Below are positions 1 to 8,684 of a DNA stretch of 34,788 nucleotides, in pieces (position 1 is the stretch's first letter; the number at the start of each line of letters is the position of its first letter). The notes below the pieces were generated by a model. It was given only the letters and a program-made list of their open reading frames with translations. It did no database searches and had not been told where the DNA came from. A program made the position numbers and the translations under genes. Source of the stretch: Gammaproteobacteria bacterium (GTDB lineage Bacteria; Pseudomonadota; Gammaproteobacteria; GCA-2400775); the NCBI GenBank assembly GCA_016765075.1, contig JAESQP010000139.1, forward strand, positions 1 through 34,788, given 5' to 3'.

Positions 1-1890
<1,890 letters not shown>

Positions 1891-1896
1891 TTAATC

Positions 1897-2343
1897 ATGG
1901 CTAAAAAAGCTAAATCAGCAAAGATCATCCCGATCAAGCCTGAAATCACCCCCGAAAATAAATGCGGCTTTTGCCAAGGTAGCAAATGTTGCAGTTATGT
2001 CACACAAGAAATTGATACACCCAAGTCGAAGAAAGATTTTGATCACCTGATGTGGGTCATATCTCACGGTGATTTAGAGATTTATAAAGACGATGACGGC
2101 TGGTACTTAATGATTCCACAGAAATGTAATCATTTACTGCCTGATGGTCGCTGTGGCACTTACGACACACGGCCACAAATTTGTCGTGACCACACTAACG
2201 ATTTTTGTGAATATGACCAACCAGCAGAAGAAAGCTTCAAACTACACTTTCATAATGATAAAGAGCTCGACAAGTATTGCCGTAAACGTTTTAAAAAGTG
2301 GGACGGCCGCCACGAGCAATGGGCGAAAAAAAAGGCCAGTTAG
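1897..2343 (+). CDS. YkgJ-family cysteine-cluster protein
   Basis: Small soluble 148-residue protein of the YkgJ/UPF0153 class, a family of putative zinc or iron-sulfur proteins of unknown biochemical role. The cysteine signature CGFCQGSKCC (Cys23, 26, 31, 32) is followed by a second set in CNHLLPDGRCGTYDTRP and QICRDH, the usual family arrangement. The N-terminus is lysine-rich and there is no signal peptide or membrane segment. It starts 6 bases after the thiC stop on the same strand and is probably co-transcribed. A link to maturation or oxidative protection of the ThiC cluster is possible but rests only on position. Confidence 0.85.
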   Translation: MAKKAKSAKIIPIKPEITPENKCGFCQGSKCCSYVTQEIDTPKSKKDFDHLMWVISHGDLEIYKDDDGWYLMIPQKCNHLLPDGRCGTYDTRPQICRDHTNDFCEYDQPAEESFKLHFHNDKELDKYCRKRFKKWDGRHEQWAKKKAS

Positions 2344-2510
2344 TTTATTGCTGAACATAATTCTCCAAAATATTCGGCATACCTTATATTAAGTAACCTC
2401 CCTTGCTGGTTGTTATGAGCCTGGTTGGTTATAACAGCCTTAAAACAGCATCAACTTCATGCTAATAAACATACTGGTAAACTCATCAGTGTGAGGATAG
2501 CTCAAACACT

Positions 2511-3059
2511 ATGCCGAAGACGCTGCCACGTATCATCGATAAATCGACTCTTGCTAAAACGCGTTTGTTTGAAATTGAGTCCTTACAACTAAAGTTCAGC
2601 AATGGCATTACCGTCGAATATGAGCGCTTGCTCAGCTCATCAGTGGGTGCCGTCTTAATCGTACCTATGCTAGATAACGATACCGTTTTACTCATTCGCG
2701 AATACAATGCCGGGGTTCATCGATATGAATTGGCCTTACCGAAAGGCGGTGTTGAGGCTGGAGAGGGTTGGCTCGACGCTGCTAATAGAGAAATAAGAGA
2801 AGAAATTGGCTATGCAGCACATTCGCTAGAGCATTTACGTACTGTCAGTATTGCACCAAGCTACCTCAGCCATGAAACACATATTGTGTTGGCACAAAAC
2901 CTCTATGAGAGCCGCTTACAGGGCGATGAACCTGAAGAGATCGAAGTGATCCCCTGGAAGTTAAGCGAGATGACTAAGCTGCTCACCAGTGGTGAAATGA
3001 GTGAAGCACGTAGCATAGCTGCTTTATATATTGTGCGAGACAAATTAAAGGATATTTAG
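2511..3059 (+). CDS. nudE: ADP compounds hydrolase NudE (Nudix)
   Basis: Nudix hydrolase expected to cleave ADP-linked compounds such as ADP-ribose, Ap3A and NADH to AMP plus a phosphorylated product. The Nudix box GX5EX7REUXEEXGU is complete at residues 79-101 (GGVEAGE...REIREEIGY). The preceding ELALPKG and following SIAPSYLSH segments match NudE rather than NudF/ADPRase. Length is 182 residues, normal for NudE. The Shine-Dalgarno is weak. The stop codon is TAG and the cysQ start follows after one base, so the two genes are tightly coupled. nudE-cysQ is a conserved gammaproteobacterial pair in nucleotide housekeeping, as both remove toxic adenylate derivatives. Confidence 0.93.
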   Translation: MPKTLPRIIDKSTLAKTRLFEIESLQLKFSNGITVEYERLLSSSVGAVLIVPMLDNDTVLLIREYNAGVHRYELALPKGGVEAGEGWLDAANREIREEIGYAAHSLEHLRTVSIAPSYLSHETHIVLAQNLYESRLQGDEPEEIEVIPWKLSEMTKLLTSGEMSEARSIAALYIVRDKLKDI

Positions 3060-3060
3060 T

Positions 3061-3876
3061 ATGTCAAATGATGAGCTGAATAGTTTATTGCCTACGGTGA
3101 TAGCGATCGCCAAACATGCAGGAGAAAAAATCTTGCAGGTTTATAAGCGTGAGTTTGAGGTGACAGAAAAAGACGACAAATCACCATTGACTGAGGCTGA
3201 CATGGCTGCGCATCACTGTATTGTTGACGGCTTAAAAAAACTGACACCAGAGATTCCAATTTTGTCAGAAGAATCAGCAAAAATTTCTTTTGCCGAACGC
3301 CAGTCCTGGCAACGTTATTGGTTGGTGGATCCGCTTGATGGTACGCGAGAATTTATTAAACGTAATGGCGAATTCACGGTCAATATTGCATTGATTGATA
3401 ATCATGATTCTGTACTTGGCGTCATCTATGTTCCAGTACAAAATATTACTTACTATGCTACGCGTGGCAATGGTGCGTTTAAGCAGGAAGGTAGCGCAAC
3501 ACCTGTTAAAATTAACAGCAAAAAATGGCAAGGCGGTACGCTTAAAGTTGCCGGTAGTCGTTCACATCGTGGCGACTCACTTGATGGCATGCTGGAAAAA
3601 ATTGGTGATTACGAAATAATCAGCATGGGCAGTTCCTTAAAATTATGCCTGGTTGCCGAGGGCGTCGCTCATATCTACCCACGCTTTGGACTGACATCAG
3701 AATGGGATACTGCCGCTGCGCAATGTATTGTCGAAGAGGCTGGTGGTCGTTTAACTGAAATGTCATTCGAGCCACTCAAATACAACACTAAAGAGTCATT
3801 GTTGAACCCGTGGTTTTTTGTTGCAGGCGATTTAGATATCGACTGGCGGCAATATATTCCTGATGAAGCCGCTTAG
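3061..3876 (+). CDS. cysQ: 3'(2'),5'-bisphosphate nucleotidase CysQ
   Basis: Inositol-monophosphatase superfamily enzyme that hydrolyses 3'-phosphoadenosine 5'-phosphate (PAP), the by-product of sulfate assimilation, to AMP. Metal-binding motifs are all present: the acidic pair in LSEES (Glu70, Glu71), VDPLDGT (Asp90, Asp93) and SEWDTAAAQ (Asp216). The 271-residue length is typical (E. coli CysQ is about 246; longer versions are common). It is the second gene of the nudE-cysQ unit, starting one base after the nudE stop. It converges with the YHS-domain gene, and a terminator-like hairpin lies between them. Confidence 0.95.
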   Translation: MSNDELNSLLPTVIAIAKHAGEKILQVYKREFEVTEKDDKSPLTEADMAAHHCIVDGLKKLTPEIPILSEESAKISFAERQSWQRYWLVDPLDGTREFIKRNGEFTVNIALIDNHDSVLGVIYVPVQNITYYATRGNGAFKQEGSATPVKINSKKWQGGTLKVAGSRSHRGDSLDGMLEKIGDYEIISMGSSLKLCLVAEGVAHIYPRFGLTSEWDTAAAQCIVEEAGGRLTEMSFEPLKYNTKESLLNPWFFVAGDLDIDWRQYIPDEAA

Positions 3877-3903
3877 TTTTTTATTCAGAGGTTCCAATAA
3901 ATA

Positions 3904-3927
3904 GGGGAGTATAAAGCTATACCCCCC
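3904..3927. terminator. Hairpin between convergent cysQ and YHS gene
   Basis: A ten-position stem (3904-3913 with 3918-3927, one A-C mismatch) closes a four-base AAGC loop. The base of the stem is four to five G-C pairs. It lies between two convergent genes, where a shared terminator is expected. There is no clear T-tract on either side, so intrinsic termination is uncertain. Confidence 0.4.
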
Positions 3928-3946
3928 CTTGCTATTACCAATAGGT

Positions 3947-4435
3947 TTAACTGCTCACTGATTCCAGGTAAGCATCCGTTGAACCTTTCACTTCTGGCCA
4001 TATTTCTTCGGCAGATTCGATGTTGCCAGGCACATCTTTTAACCAAACCTTTTGAACTTTTTCATTAAGATTTAAATATAGCTTGCCATCGACTACGCGC
4101 CATGCTGTTGGGTCGACGTCGAATTTACGATGTTTGGTTAAGCCATAGGCACAAAAACCACCATATTGTGGCGCATATTTTTCAGGGTTTGCGCGAAATA
4201 AATCACGATTTTTTGCTGAAGTAAACTGATAGATTGCATCATTGTATGCTGCGGTATATCTAGCCTTGCCTTCGGTTGGTTTACTGTCGGTAAAATAGGC
4301 AACAGGATCGTAGCCACTGATTGCGGTATCGTTGTCGTTAGTGTTGATCTCCACACTCGCAGCAAATACACCGCTGCTGAGAGTGAGCAGTAGACCTGCT
4401 GTGAAGTGTTTCAATGAATTGAATGGTTTTTTCAT
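3947..4435 (-). CDS. Secreted YHS-domain protein
   Basis: Putative periplasmic protein of the YHS-domain (seleno)protein family; YHS domains are thought to bind metal and the family has no established reaction. The start at 4435 is chosen because AGAGGAA sits 6 bases upstream and the product then begins with a clear signal peptide (MKK...GLLLTLSSGVFA, cleavage near residue 25). The mature part carries SGYDPVAYF, the YHS hallmark, then YGGFCAYGLTKHRKF, where some relatives have selenocysteine and this one has cysteine. An upstream in-frame ATG at 4534 would put a charged stretch before the signal peptide and is rejected. The gene is divergent from the AraC-type regulator, a possible regulatory partner. 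Confidence 0.82.
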   Translation of the reverse strand: MKKPFNSLKHFTAGLLLTLSSGVFAASVEINTNDNDTAISGYDPVAYFTDSKPTEGKARYTAAYNDAIYQFTSAKNRDLFRANPEKYAPQYGGFCAYGLTKHRKFDVDPTAWRVVDGKLYLNLNEKVQKVWLKDVPGNIESAEEIWPEVKGSTDAYLESVSS

Positions 4436-4520
4436 CACGAATTCCTCTTTGGTGAATAAAATAGTAAGCCCAATAGTTTTATGCTTGATTGCATGGCTAT
4501 GACTATAGCGGTATGAGAAA

Positions 4521-4551
4521 TTGCGAGGTGTCAATTAGTCTGGTATATGAT
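4521..4551 (+). promoter_or_regulatory. Candidate sigma70 promoter for the AraC-type gene
   Basis: TTGCGA at 4521-4526 is separated by 17 bases from TATATG at 4544-4549, with an overlapping TATGAT at 4546-4551. This would give a leader of about 55 bases before the ATG at 4610. A short inverted pair (TCTGG ... CCAGA, about 4538-4565) spans the -10 region and could be an operator. Assignment is by eye. Confidence 0.3.
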
Positions 4552-4609
4552 ACTAAACGTCCAGAAAACCGCGTGCTGATCAAGCAGGCCGCATAGGGTT
4601 ATATTAAGC

Positions 4610-5479
4610 ATGGATAGATTGTCGGAAATATTAAATCATATGTCGATATCGACACGGGTATTTCATAGTGGGTCGATTTGTGGCGTGTTTGATTTTTCAG
4701 AGTCGCAATCGCATCATGGTTATATCCACTTAGTCAGTCGTGGTCGATTAACCTTGCAAAGACAAAATAAAGAAGCGCTTCTTATAGAAGAACCATCGCT
4801 GATATTTTACCCAAGGCCGACGACACATAGATTGGTAGCGGACGAATCAGCGGGCGCTGAGATTGTCTGCGCGACAGTCGAGATTGGTGCCGGACCCAAT
4901 AACCCAATTGCGAATGCTTTACCCGAGTCGATAGTGATACCGTTATCTACTTCGGACAATCTTGCTAAGGTGACACATTGGTTATTTGAAGAGGCTTTTT
5001 TAGATTTGGATGCACGACAAGTTATGCTTGATCGGCTTGCTGAAATCATTGTGATTCAATTATTGAGACTAGCCCTGACACAGGAAGAATCGCTAGCCGG
5101 TTTGTTACGCGGTTTGGTACACCCACAGCTTGGCAAGTTAATAAAAAATATTCATCGCTCTCCGGCACGGCAATGGCGTCTCGAAGATATGGCCAAGCTC
5201 TCTTTAATGTCACGCTCTAAATTCGCCCAGACGTTTAAAGATACCTTAGGTCAAACCCCTGCTGATTACTTGTTGGAATGGCGTATTAGTCTGGCACAGA
5301 CATATTTACGCAAAGGACACGCAGTAAACTTGATCGCGCATAAAGTGGGTTATCCGAATAGTTCGACATTCTCGCGAGCTTTTAAGAAAAAAACAGGGTA
5401 TTCACCAACGGATTGGCATCATGCTTTTTTGACAAAAAATGAAGAGGATCGTGGCGTGGTTGAACACTTATCGAAATAA
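4610..5479 (+). CDS. AraC-family transcriptional regulator, cupin-type sensor
   Basis: Transcription factor of 289 residues. The N-terminal half (about 1-165) resembles the cupin_6 type of AraC sensor domain (MDRLSEILN, FHSGSICGVFDF, LIFYPRPTTHRL). The C-terminal AraC double helix-turn-helix spans about 190-273 and includes the typical KVGYPNSSTFSRAFKKKTG second recognition region and the GYSP signature. It is divergent from the YHS-domain gene with about 175 bases between starts, so it may regulate that gene and itself. The ligand cannot be read from the sequence. It ends in a hairpin shared with convergent sohB. Confidence 0.88.
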   Translation: MDRLSEILNHMSISTRVFHSGSICGVFDFSESQSHHGYIHLVSRGRLTLQRQNKEALLIEEPSLIFYPRPTTHRLVADESAGAEIVCATVEIGAGPNNPIANALPESIVIPLSTSDNLAKVTHWLFEEAFLDLDARQVMLDRLAEIIVIQLLRLALTQEESLAGLLRGLVHPQLGKLIKNIHRSPARQWRLEDMAKLSLMSRSKFAQTFKDTLGQTPADYLLEWRISLAQTYLRKGHAVNLIAHKVGYPNSSTFSRAFKKKTGYSPTDWHHAFLTKNEEDRGVVEHLSK

Positions 5480-5488
5480 AGTGTTCAA
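5460..5488. terminator. Perfect hairpin between convergent araC-type gene and sohB
   Basis: Ten-base perfect arms at 5460-5469 and 5479-5488 enclose a 9-base loop. The structure overlaps the TAA stop of the regulator and lies 18 bases from the sohB stop. The position fits a bidirectional terminator, but no T-tract follows. Confidence 0.35.
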
Positions 5489-5505
5489 TGATTGAGGCCT
5501 TTAAT

Positions 5506-6519
5506 TTAATGTTTCCAACGCGTCGACATATCATTACTGAACTCTTCCCACATCCCTTTTGCGGCAGCGCCAAGTTTTTTGCCGAGTTTCTTCTTTTGTT
5601 GGTAGGTAATCTCAAAGAGATCAGCAACCTTACTTTTTTCTAATAAGTAATCATCGCTGGTCATCAGCTCATCAACAAGTTTAAGCTCTAATGCTTGTTG
5701 GCCATACCAATGCTCACCTGTAGCAACTTGTTCTATATCCAGCTCTGCACGGTATTGAGTAATGCTCGATTTAAACAAATCATGGATTTCTTCCAGGTCT
5801 TGTTTTAATTTTTCCCGATCTTCGTCGGTATTTTTACCAAACATAGTTATCGTACGTTTATATTTTCCTGCGGTGATTTGTTCAAAATCGACGCCGTGTT
5901 TTTCTAATATACGATGAAAATTAGGTATTTGTGCAAGCACCCCGATCGAGCCAATAATAGCAAATGGTGCCGCAATAATTTTGTTTGCGGTGCAAGCCAT
6001 AAGGTAACCACCACTTGCGGCCACCTTATCTACCGCGATAACCAGCGGTATCTCACGTTGGCGAATACGCAATAATTGTGAGGCTGCCAAGCCATGCTCA
6101 TGTACCGTGCCGCCGGAGTTTTCCAGGCACAACAAGACTTCATCTTCTTTGTTGGCAACGGTGAGTAGCGCAGTGACTTCTTCGCGTAATGACGCCACCG
6201 CTGTGGCGCGAATATCACCTTTAAAATTTAATACAAAGAGACGCTGTTTGGTTTTGTCAGCGCCTTCTTTTTTCTTTATTTTGTTTTCTTTTTTATGTTC
6301 TTTATTTGTCTTTTTAAGTAATTTTTTGTCCAGAACTTCATACTCCATCAATTGACGCATGGTGTCGTATTTTTGGTTAATATTTTTTATGATAAGACGT
6401 TCAGCGGTTTTGTCGCGACGACTGAGCGAAAAAATAAGGGTTAATGCAATAACCAGAGCGATCAATAAGGTCGCCGTTTTTGCAAAGAAGAGTCCGTATT
6501 CAATTAATGCTGAAATCAT
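5506..6519 (-). CDS. sohB: Inner-membrane serine peptidase SohB (S49 family)
   Basis: Membrane-bound Ser/Lys-dyad peptidase of the SppA/SohB family, involved in degrading membrane or signal-peptide-derived polypeptides. One N-terminal membrane segment (about residues 12-32) is followed by a lysine-rich linker (about 64-92) and the S49 peptidase domain. The nucleophile is Ser169 in VAASGGYLMA and the general-base lysine lies in AGKYKRT (219-221). SENSGG-like CLENSGGTVHEHG at about 131-143 matches the family's substrate-binding region. Length is 337 residues (E. coli 349). The small PDZ-like gene lies 51 bases upstream on the same strand. Confidence 0.93.
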   Translation of the reverse strand: MISALIEYGLFFAKTATLLIALVIALTLIFSLSRRDKTAERLIIKNINQKYDTMRQLMEYEVLDKKLLKKTNKEHKKENKIKKKEGADKTKQRLFVLNFKGDIRATAVASLREEVTALLTVANKEDEVLLCLENSGGTVHEHGLAASQLLRIRQREIPLVIAVDKVAASGGYLMACTANKIIAAPFAIIGSIGVLAQIPNFHRILEKHGVDFEQITAGKYKRTITMFGKNTDEDREKLKQDLEEIHDLFKSSITQYRAELDIEQVATGEHWYGQQALELKLVDELMTSDDYLLEKSKVADLFEITYQQKKKLGKKLGAAAKGMWEEFSNDMSTRWKH

Positions 6520-6570
6520 TATAATTCCTAGTTTATTCTATCCAGTCGGCGATAATGTTAGATGCAGTGG

Positions 6571-6969
6571 TTAATTAACTAATGGTGGTAGCGTGATTGT
6601 TCGCAATTCTCGCTGATTTAAAGGCAGCCCATCACCGCCATCAAGCACATTAAAGTGCAAGGTGTCAGAATTTTGGTGGTATAGCGCCTTATAAAAAGCA
6701 GTCATCTGATGTGACAGTAAAATATCATTCTCACGGAAGCCAGCAACGTATAGTAGGCCGTTTTTATTTGGCTGTATTGTAATTACCTGTCGGCGCCTGT
6801 CATCTACTCGTATTTGAGGAGTACTCACGGTAAAGCCATAAGTTGCTTCAACTTGTGGCGCCCTTTCGATTTGATAAAGTTGTGCTTGGTTATTGATCCA
6901 CCAGACCCAGCCGATGAAAGCAGCGCAGATGAAGGCGAAGGTGAGTAACAGGTAGCCAAGTGTTTTCAT
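6571..6969 (-). CDS. Small membrane-anchored PDZ-like protein
   Basis: A 132-residue protein not assigned to a named family. It has one N-terminal membrane segment (about 4-25, LLTFAFICAAFIGWVWW). The soluble region contains LLYVAGFRENDILLS, resembling the carboxylate-binding loop and second strand of a short PDZ fold, and ends in NVLDGGDGLPLNQRELR. An N-terminal anchor would put the domain in the periplasm. It is the gene just upstream of sohB on the same strand, so the pair may be an operon in which this protein presents or recognises substrates. That role is inference. The ATG at 6969 is directly followed by the membrane segment. Confidence 0.65.
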   Translation of the reverse strand: MKTLGYLLLTFAFICAAFIGWVWWINNQAQLYQIERAPQVEATYGFTVSTPQIRVDDRRRQVITIQPNKNGLLYVAGFRENDILLSHQMTAFYKALYHQNSDTLHFNVLDGGDGLPLNQRELRTITLPPLVN

Positions 6970-7088
6970 CGTAGCGTCAACCTCGAGGGATCGTGTTGTA
7001 TCTGACAGTAAAGCGGTGTATACGAGAAATACGGGCTAGCGCTGCGTGTCCCAGCACCGGGCGCAATCAAGATATTATGGCAAGGGAT

Positions 7089-7164
7089 TGGTGGCCAGGG
7101 ACGGAATCGAACCGCCGACACGGGGATTTTCAATCCCCTGCTCTACCGACTGAGCTACCTGGCC
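7089..7164 (-). tRNA. tRNA-Phe (GAA)
   Basis: The minus strand folds as a complete 76-base cloverleaf. The acceptor stem GGCCAGG pairs with CCTGGCC, discriminator A is followed by an encoded CCA end, the D-arm is AGCTCAGTCGGTAGAGC, the anticodon arm is GGGGATTGAAAATCCCC with anticodon GAA, and the T-arm contains GGTTCGATTCC. It lies downstream of yggX on the same strand, as in other gammaproteobacteria. Confidence 0.97.
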
Positions 7165-7214
7165 ATTTCACGTTTTTAGTTTTACAGCGCAGAATTACAT
7201 TTTGGGAAATAATA

Positions 7215-7268
7215 GATTTTCTATCCCCTGCCTACCCTGTCGCTGCGCGACCCCGCTACCTGGCCATT
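7215..7268 (-). pseudogene. Fossil copy of the 5' half of tRNA-Phe
   Basis: About 50 bases upstream of the real tRNA-Phe, the same strand carries AATGGCCAGGTAGC, identical to the 5' end and flank of the tRNA. An altered segment follows, with a GTCGC/GCGAC mini-hairpin in place of the D-loop. Then comes CAGGGGATAGAAAATC, matching the anticodon arm with one change. It stops at the anticodon arm and cannot form a tRNA. It looks like a partial tandem duplication. Confidence 0.7.
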
Positions 7269-7343
7269 ATGTCAGACCAGCGCGGAGCCGAGTATTAAAC
7301 GCGTTTGGGCTGTGTACGTCAAGCTGAACCAAGATGAATATGT

Positions 7344-7613
7344 TTATTCAGGAGCTACATAACCTTCAGGTTTAGCGCAGCCATCACCAAAAAAGAATTT
7401 TTCCATCTCTGCTTCAAGGAAGCTACGCGCCTTAGGATCAAGCGCGCTGAGACGATTTTCATTAATGAGCATGGTTTGGTGGCTTAACCATGCCTTCCAG
7501 CCTTCTATTGATACATTGTCAAAGATACGTTTGCCAAGCTCTCCAGGATAAGGGGCAGCTTTTAGACCTTCGGCTTCTTTTTTTAGGTGTACACACTGTA
7601 CTGTACGGCTCAT
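7344..7613 (-). CDS. yggX: Fe(2+)-trafficking / oxidative damage protection protein YggX
   Basis: Small cytosolic protein (89 residues, family about 90) that protects iron-sulfur clusters from oxidative damage and is implicated in iron trafficking. [17 protein letters not shown] with the conserved cysteine at position 7 is the family N-terminus, followed by [15 protein letters not shown] and the [11 protein letters not shown] region. The ATG at 7613 overlaps the mutY TAA by one base (TAATG), which decides the start over longer in-frame options and implies translational coupling. Pairing with MutY, an iron-sulfur enzyme, is conserved. Confidence 0.95.
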   Translation of the reverse strand: MSRTVQCVHLKKEAEGLKAAPYPGELGKRIFDNVSIEGWKAWLSHQTMLINENRLSALDPKARSFLEAEMEKFFFGDGCAKPEGYVAPE

Positions 7614-8677
7614 TATAGTTTTCCAAATAGTGCGTAATTTAACTGCTGCAGTAATTTGCTTACGGGTGCGGCCAAACCTAGTGATGCTGGCTGTTGGCGA
7701 TTGTACCAAAGCTGAGGTGCGCCCTCCATGACTGTTTCCGAGTTACCAGTAACTTGAGCATGTATTGGCGTGACATATAAACGGTAATGAGAGAAAGTAT
7801 GGCTAAATGGTATTCCATTTAAAATATTGTCTATGCCAAGGCCAAGCTGTTGCTGACACCATTGTGAAACATCAGTTTCAACATCGCATTGAGGAAAACA
7901 CCATAAACCGCCCCAAATACCACTTGGTGGGCGTTGCTGTAGCAAGATCTCATTTTGCTTATTGCGCAGCAATAGCATGATGGTATGTTTTTCAGGCAAA
8001 GTACGCTTAGGTTTTTTGCCTGGGTAGAGGGTGACAGATTCTGTTTTGAAAGCAACACAGTGTTTATTCATTGGGCAGAGGTGACACAGTGGTTTGCTGC
8101 GGGTACAAACCGTTGCGCCAAGATCCATAATTGCCTGGGTATAATTAGCGACTCTTCTTGTCGGCGTTTGTTGCTCTGATATATCCCATAGCCGTTGCTC
8201 AACGGCAGATATACCCGGCCAGCCTCTTATACCAAAGCAGCGTGATAGTACGCGTTTTACGTTGCCATCAAGTATTGGCTGGCGTTGGTTTTTTGATAAG
8301 GACAAAATCGCGGCGGCGGTAGAGCGGCCAATGCCAGGTAGATTAATCCATTGTTCTAAGGTATTAGGAAGCTTAGTATCATGCTCGCGGCAGATGATTT
8401 GCGCCGTGCGATGCAGATTGCGCCCCCTAGCGTAATAACCCAACCCGCTCCAATGATGCAATACCTCGTCGATTGAGGCAGCGGCCAGTTTTTTCACACT
8501 AGGGAAGCGTACGATAAAACGCAGATAATAAGGAATAACGGTTTTGACCTGGGTCTGCTGCAACATGATCTCCGACACCCAAACATGATAGGAAGATTGT
8601 TGTTGCCACGGCAGGTCTTTGCGACCGTACTGATCGAACCAGCTAAGCAGGCGGTCGCTAAATTTAGCTTCAGCCAT
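7613..8677 (-). CDS. mutY: A/G-specific adenine DNA glycosylase MutY
   Basis: Removes adenine mispaired with 8-oxoguanine or guanine in base-excision repair. The helix-hairpin-helix [13 protein letters not shown] (about 113-125) is followed by catalytic Asp137 in [12 protein letters not shown]. Glu36 in [10 protein letters not shown] is the second catalytic residue. The [4Fe-4S] site is CX6CX2CX5C at Cys191, 198, 201 and 207. The C-terminal Nudix-like domain (about 228-345) senses 8-oxoG. The 354 residues match the family. It lies 7 bases after asmA and overlaps yggX by one base, the conserved asmA-mutY-yggX order. Confidence 0.97.
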   Translation of the reverse strand: MAEAKFSDRLLSWFDQYGRKDLPWQQQSSYHVWVSEIMLQQTQVKTVIPYYLRFIVRFPSVKKLAAASIDEVLHHWSGLGYYARGRNLHRTAQIICREHDTKLPNTLEQWINLPGIGRSTAAAILSLSKNQRQPILDGNVKRVLSRCFGIRGWPGISAVEQRLWDISEQQTPTRRVANYTQAIMDLGATVCTRSKPLCHLCPMNKHCVAFKTESVTLYPGKKPKRTLPEKHTIMLLLRNKQNEILLQQRPPSGIWGGLWCFPQCDVETDVSQWCQQQLGLGIDNILNGIPFSHTFSHYRLYVTPIHAQVTGNSETVMEGAPQLWYNRQQPASLGLAAPVSKLLQQLNYALFGKL

Positions 8678-8684
8678 TTCCTGT

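Noticed and set aside
2344-2510. Short direct and inverted repeats (CTGGTTG, TGTTAT/ATAACA) before nudE
   Set aside because: Too short and imperfect to separate from chance. A segment resembling the CCTCTGAT family has no matching partner arm.
6993-7298. Plus-strand reading frame of 101 codons over the tRNA region
   Set aside because: It is antisense to the complete tRNA-Phe gene and its fossil, and has no recognisable product.
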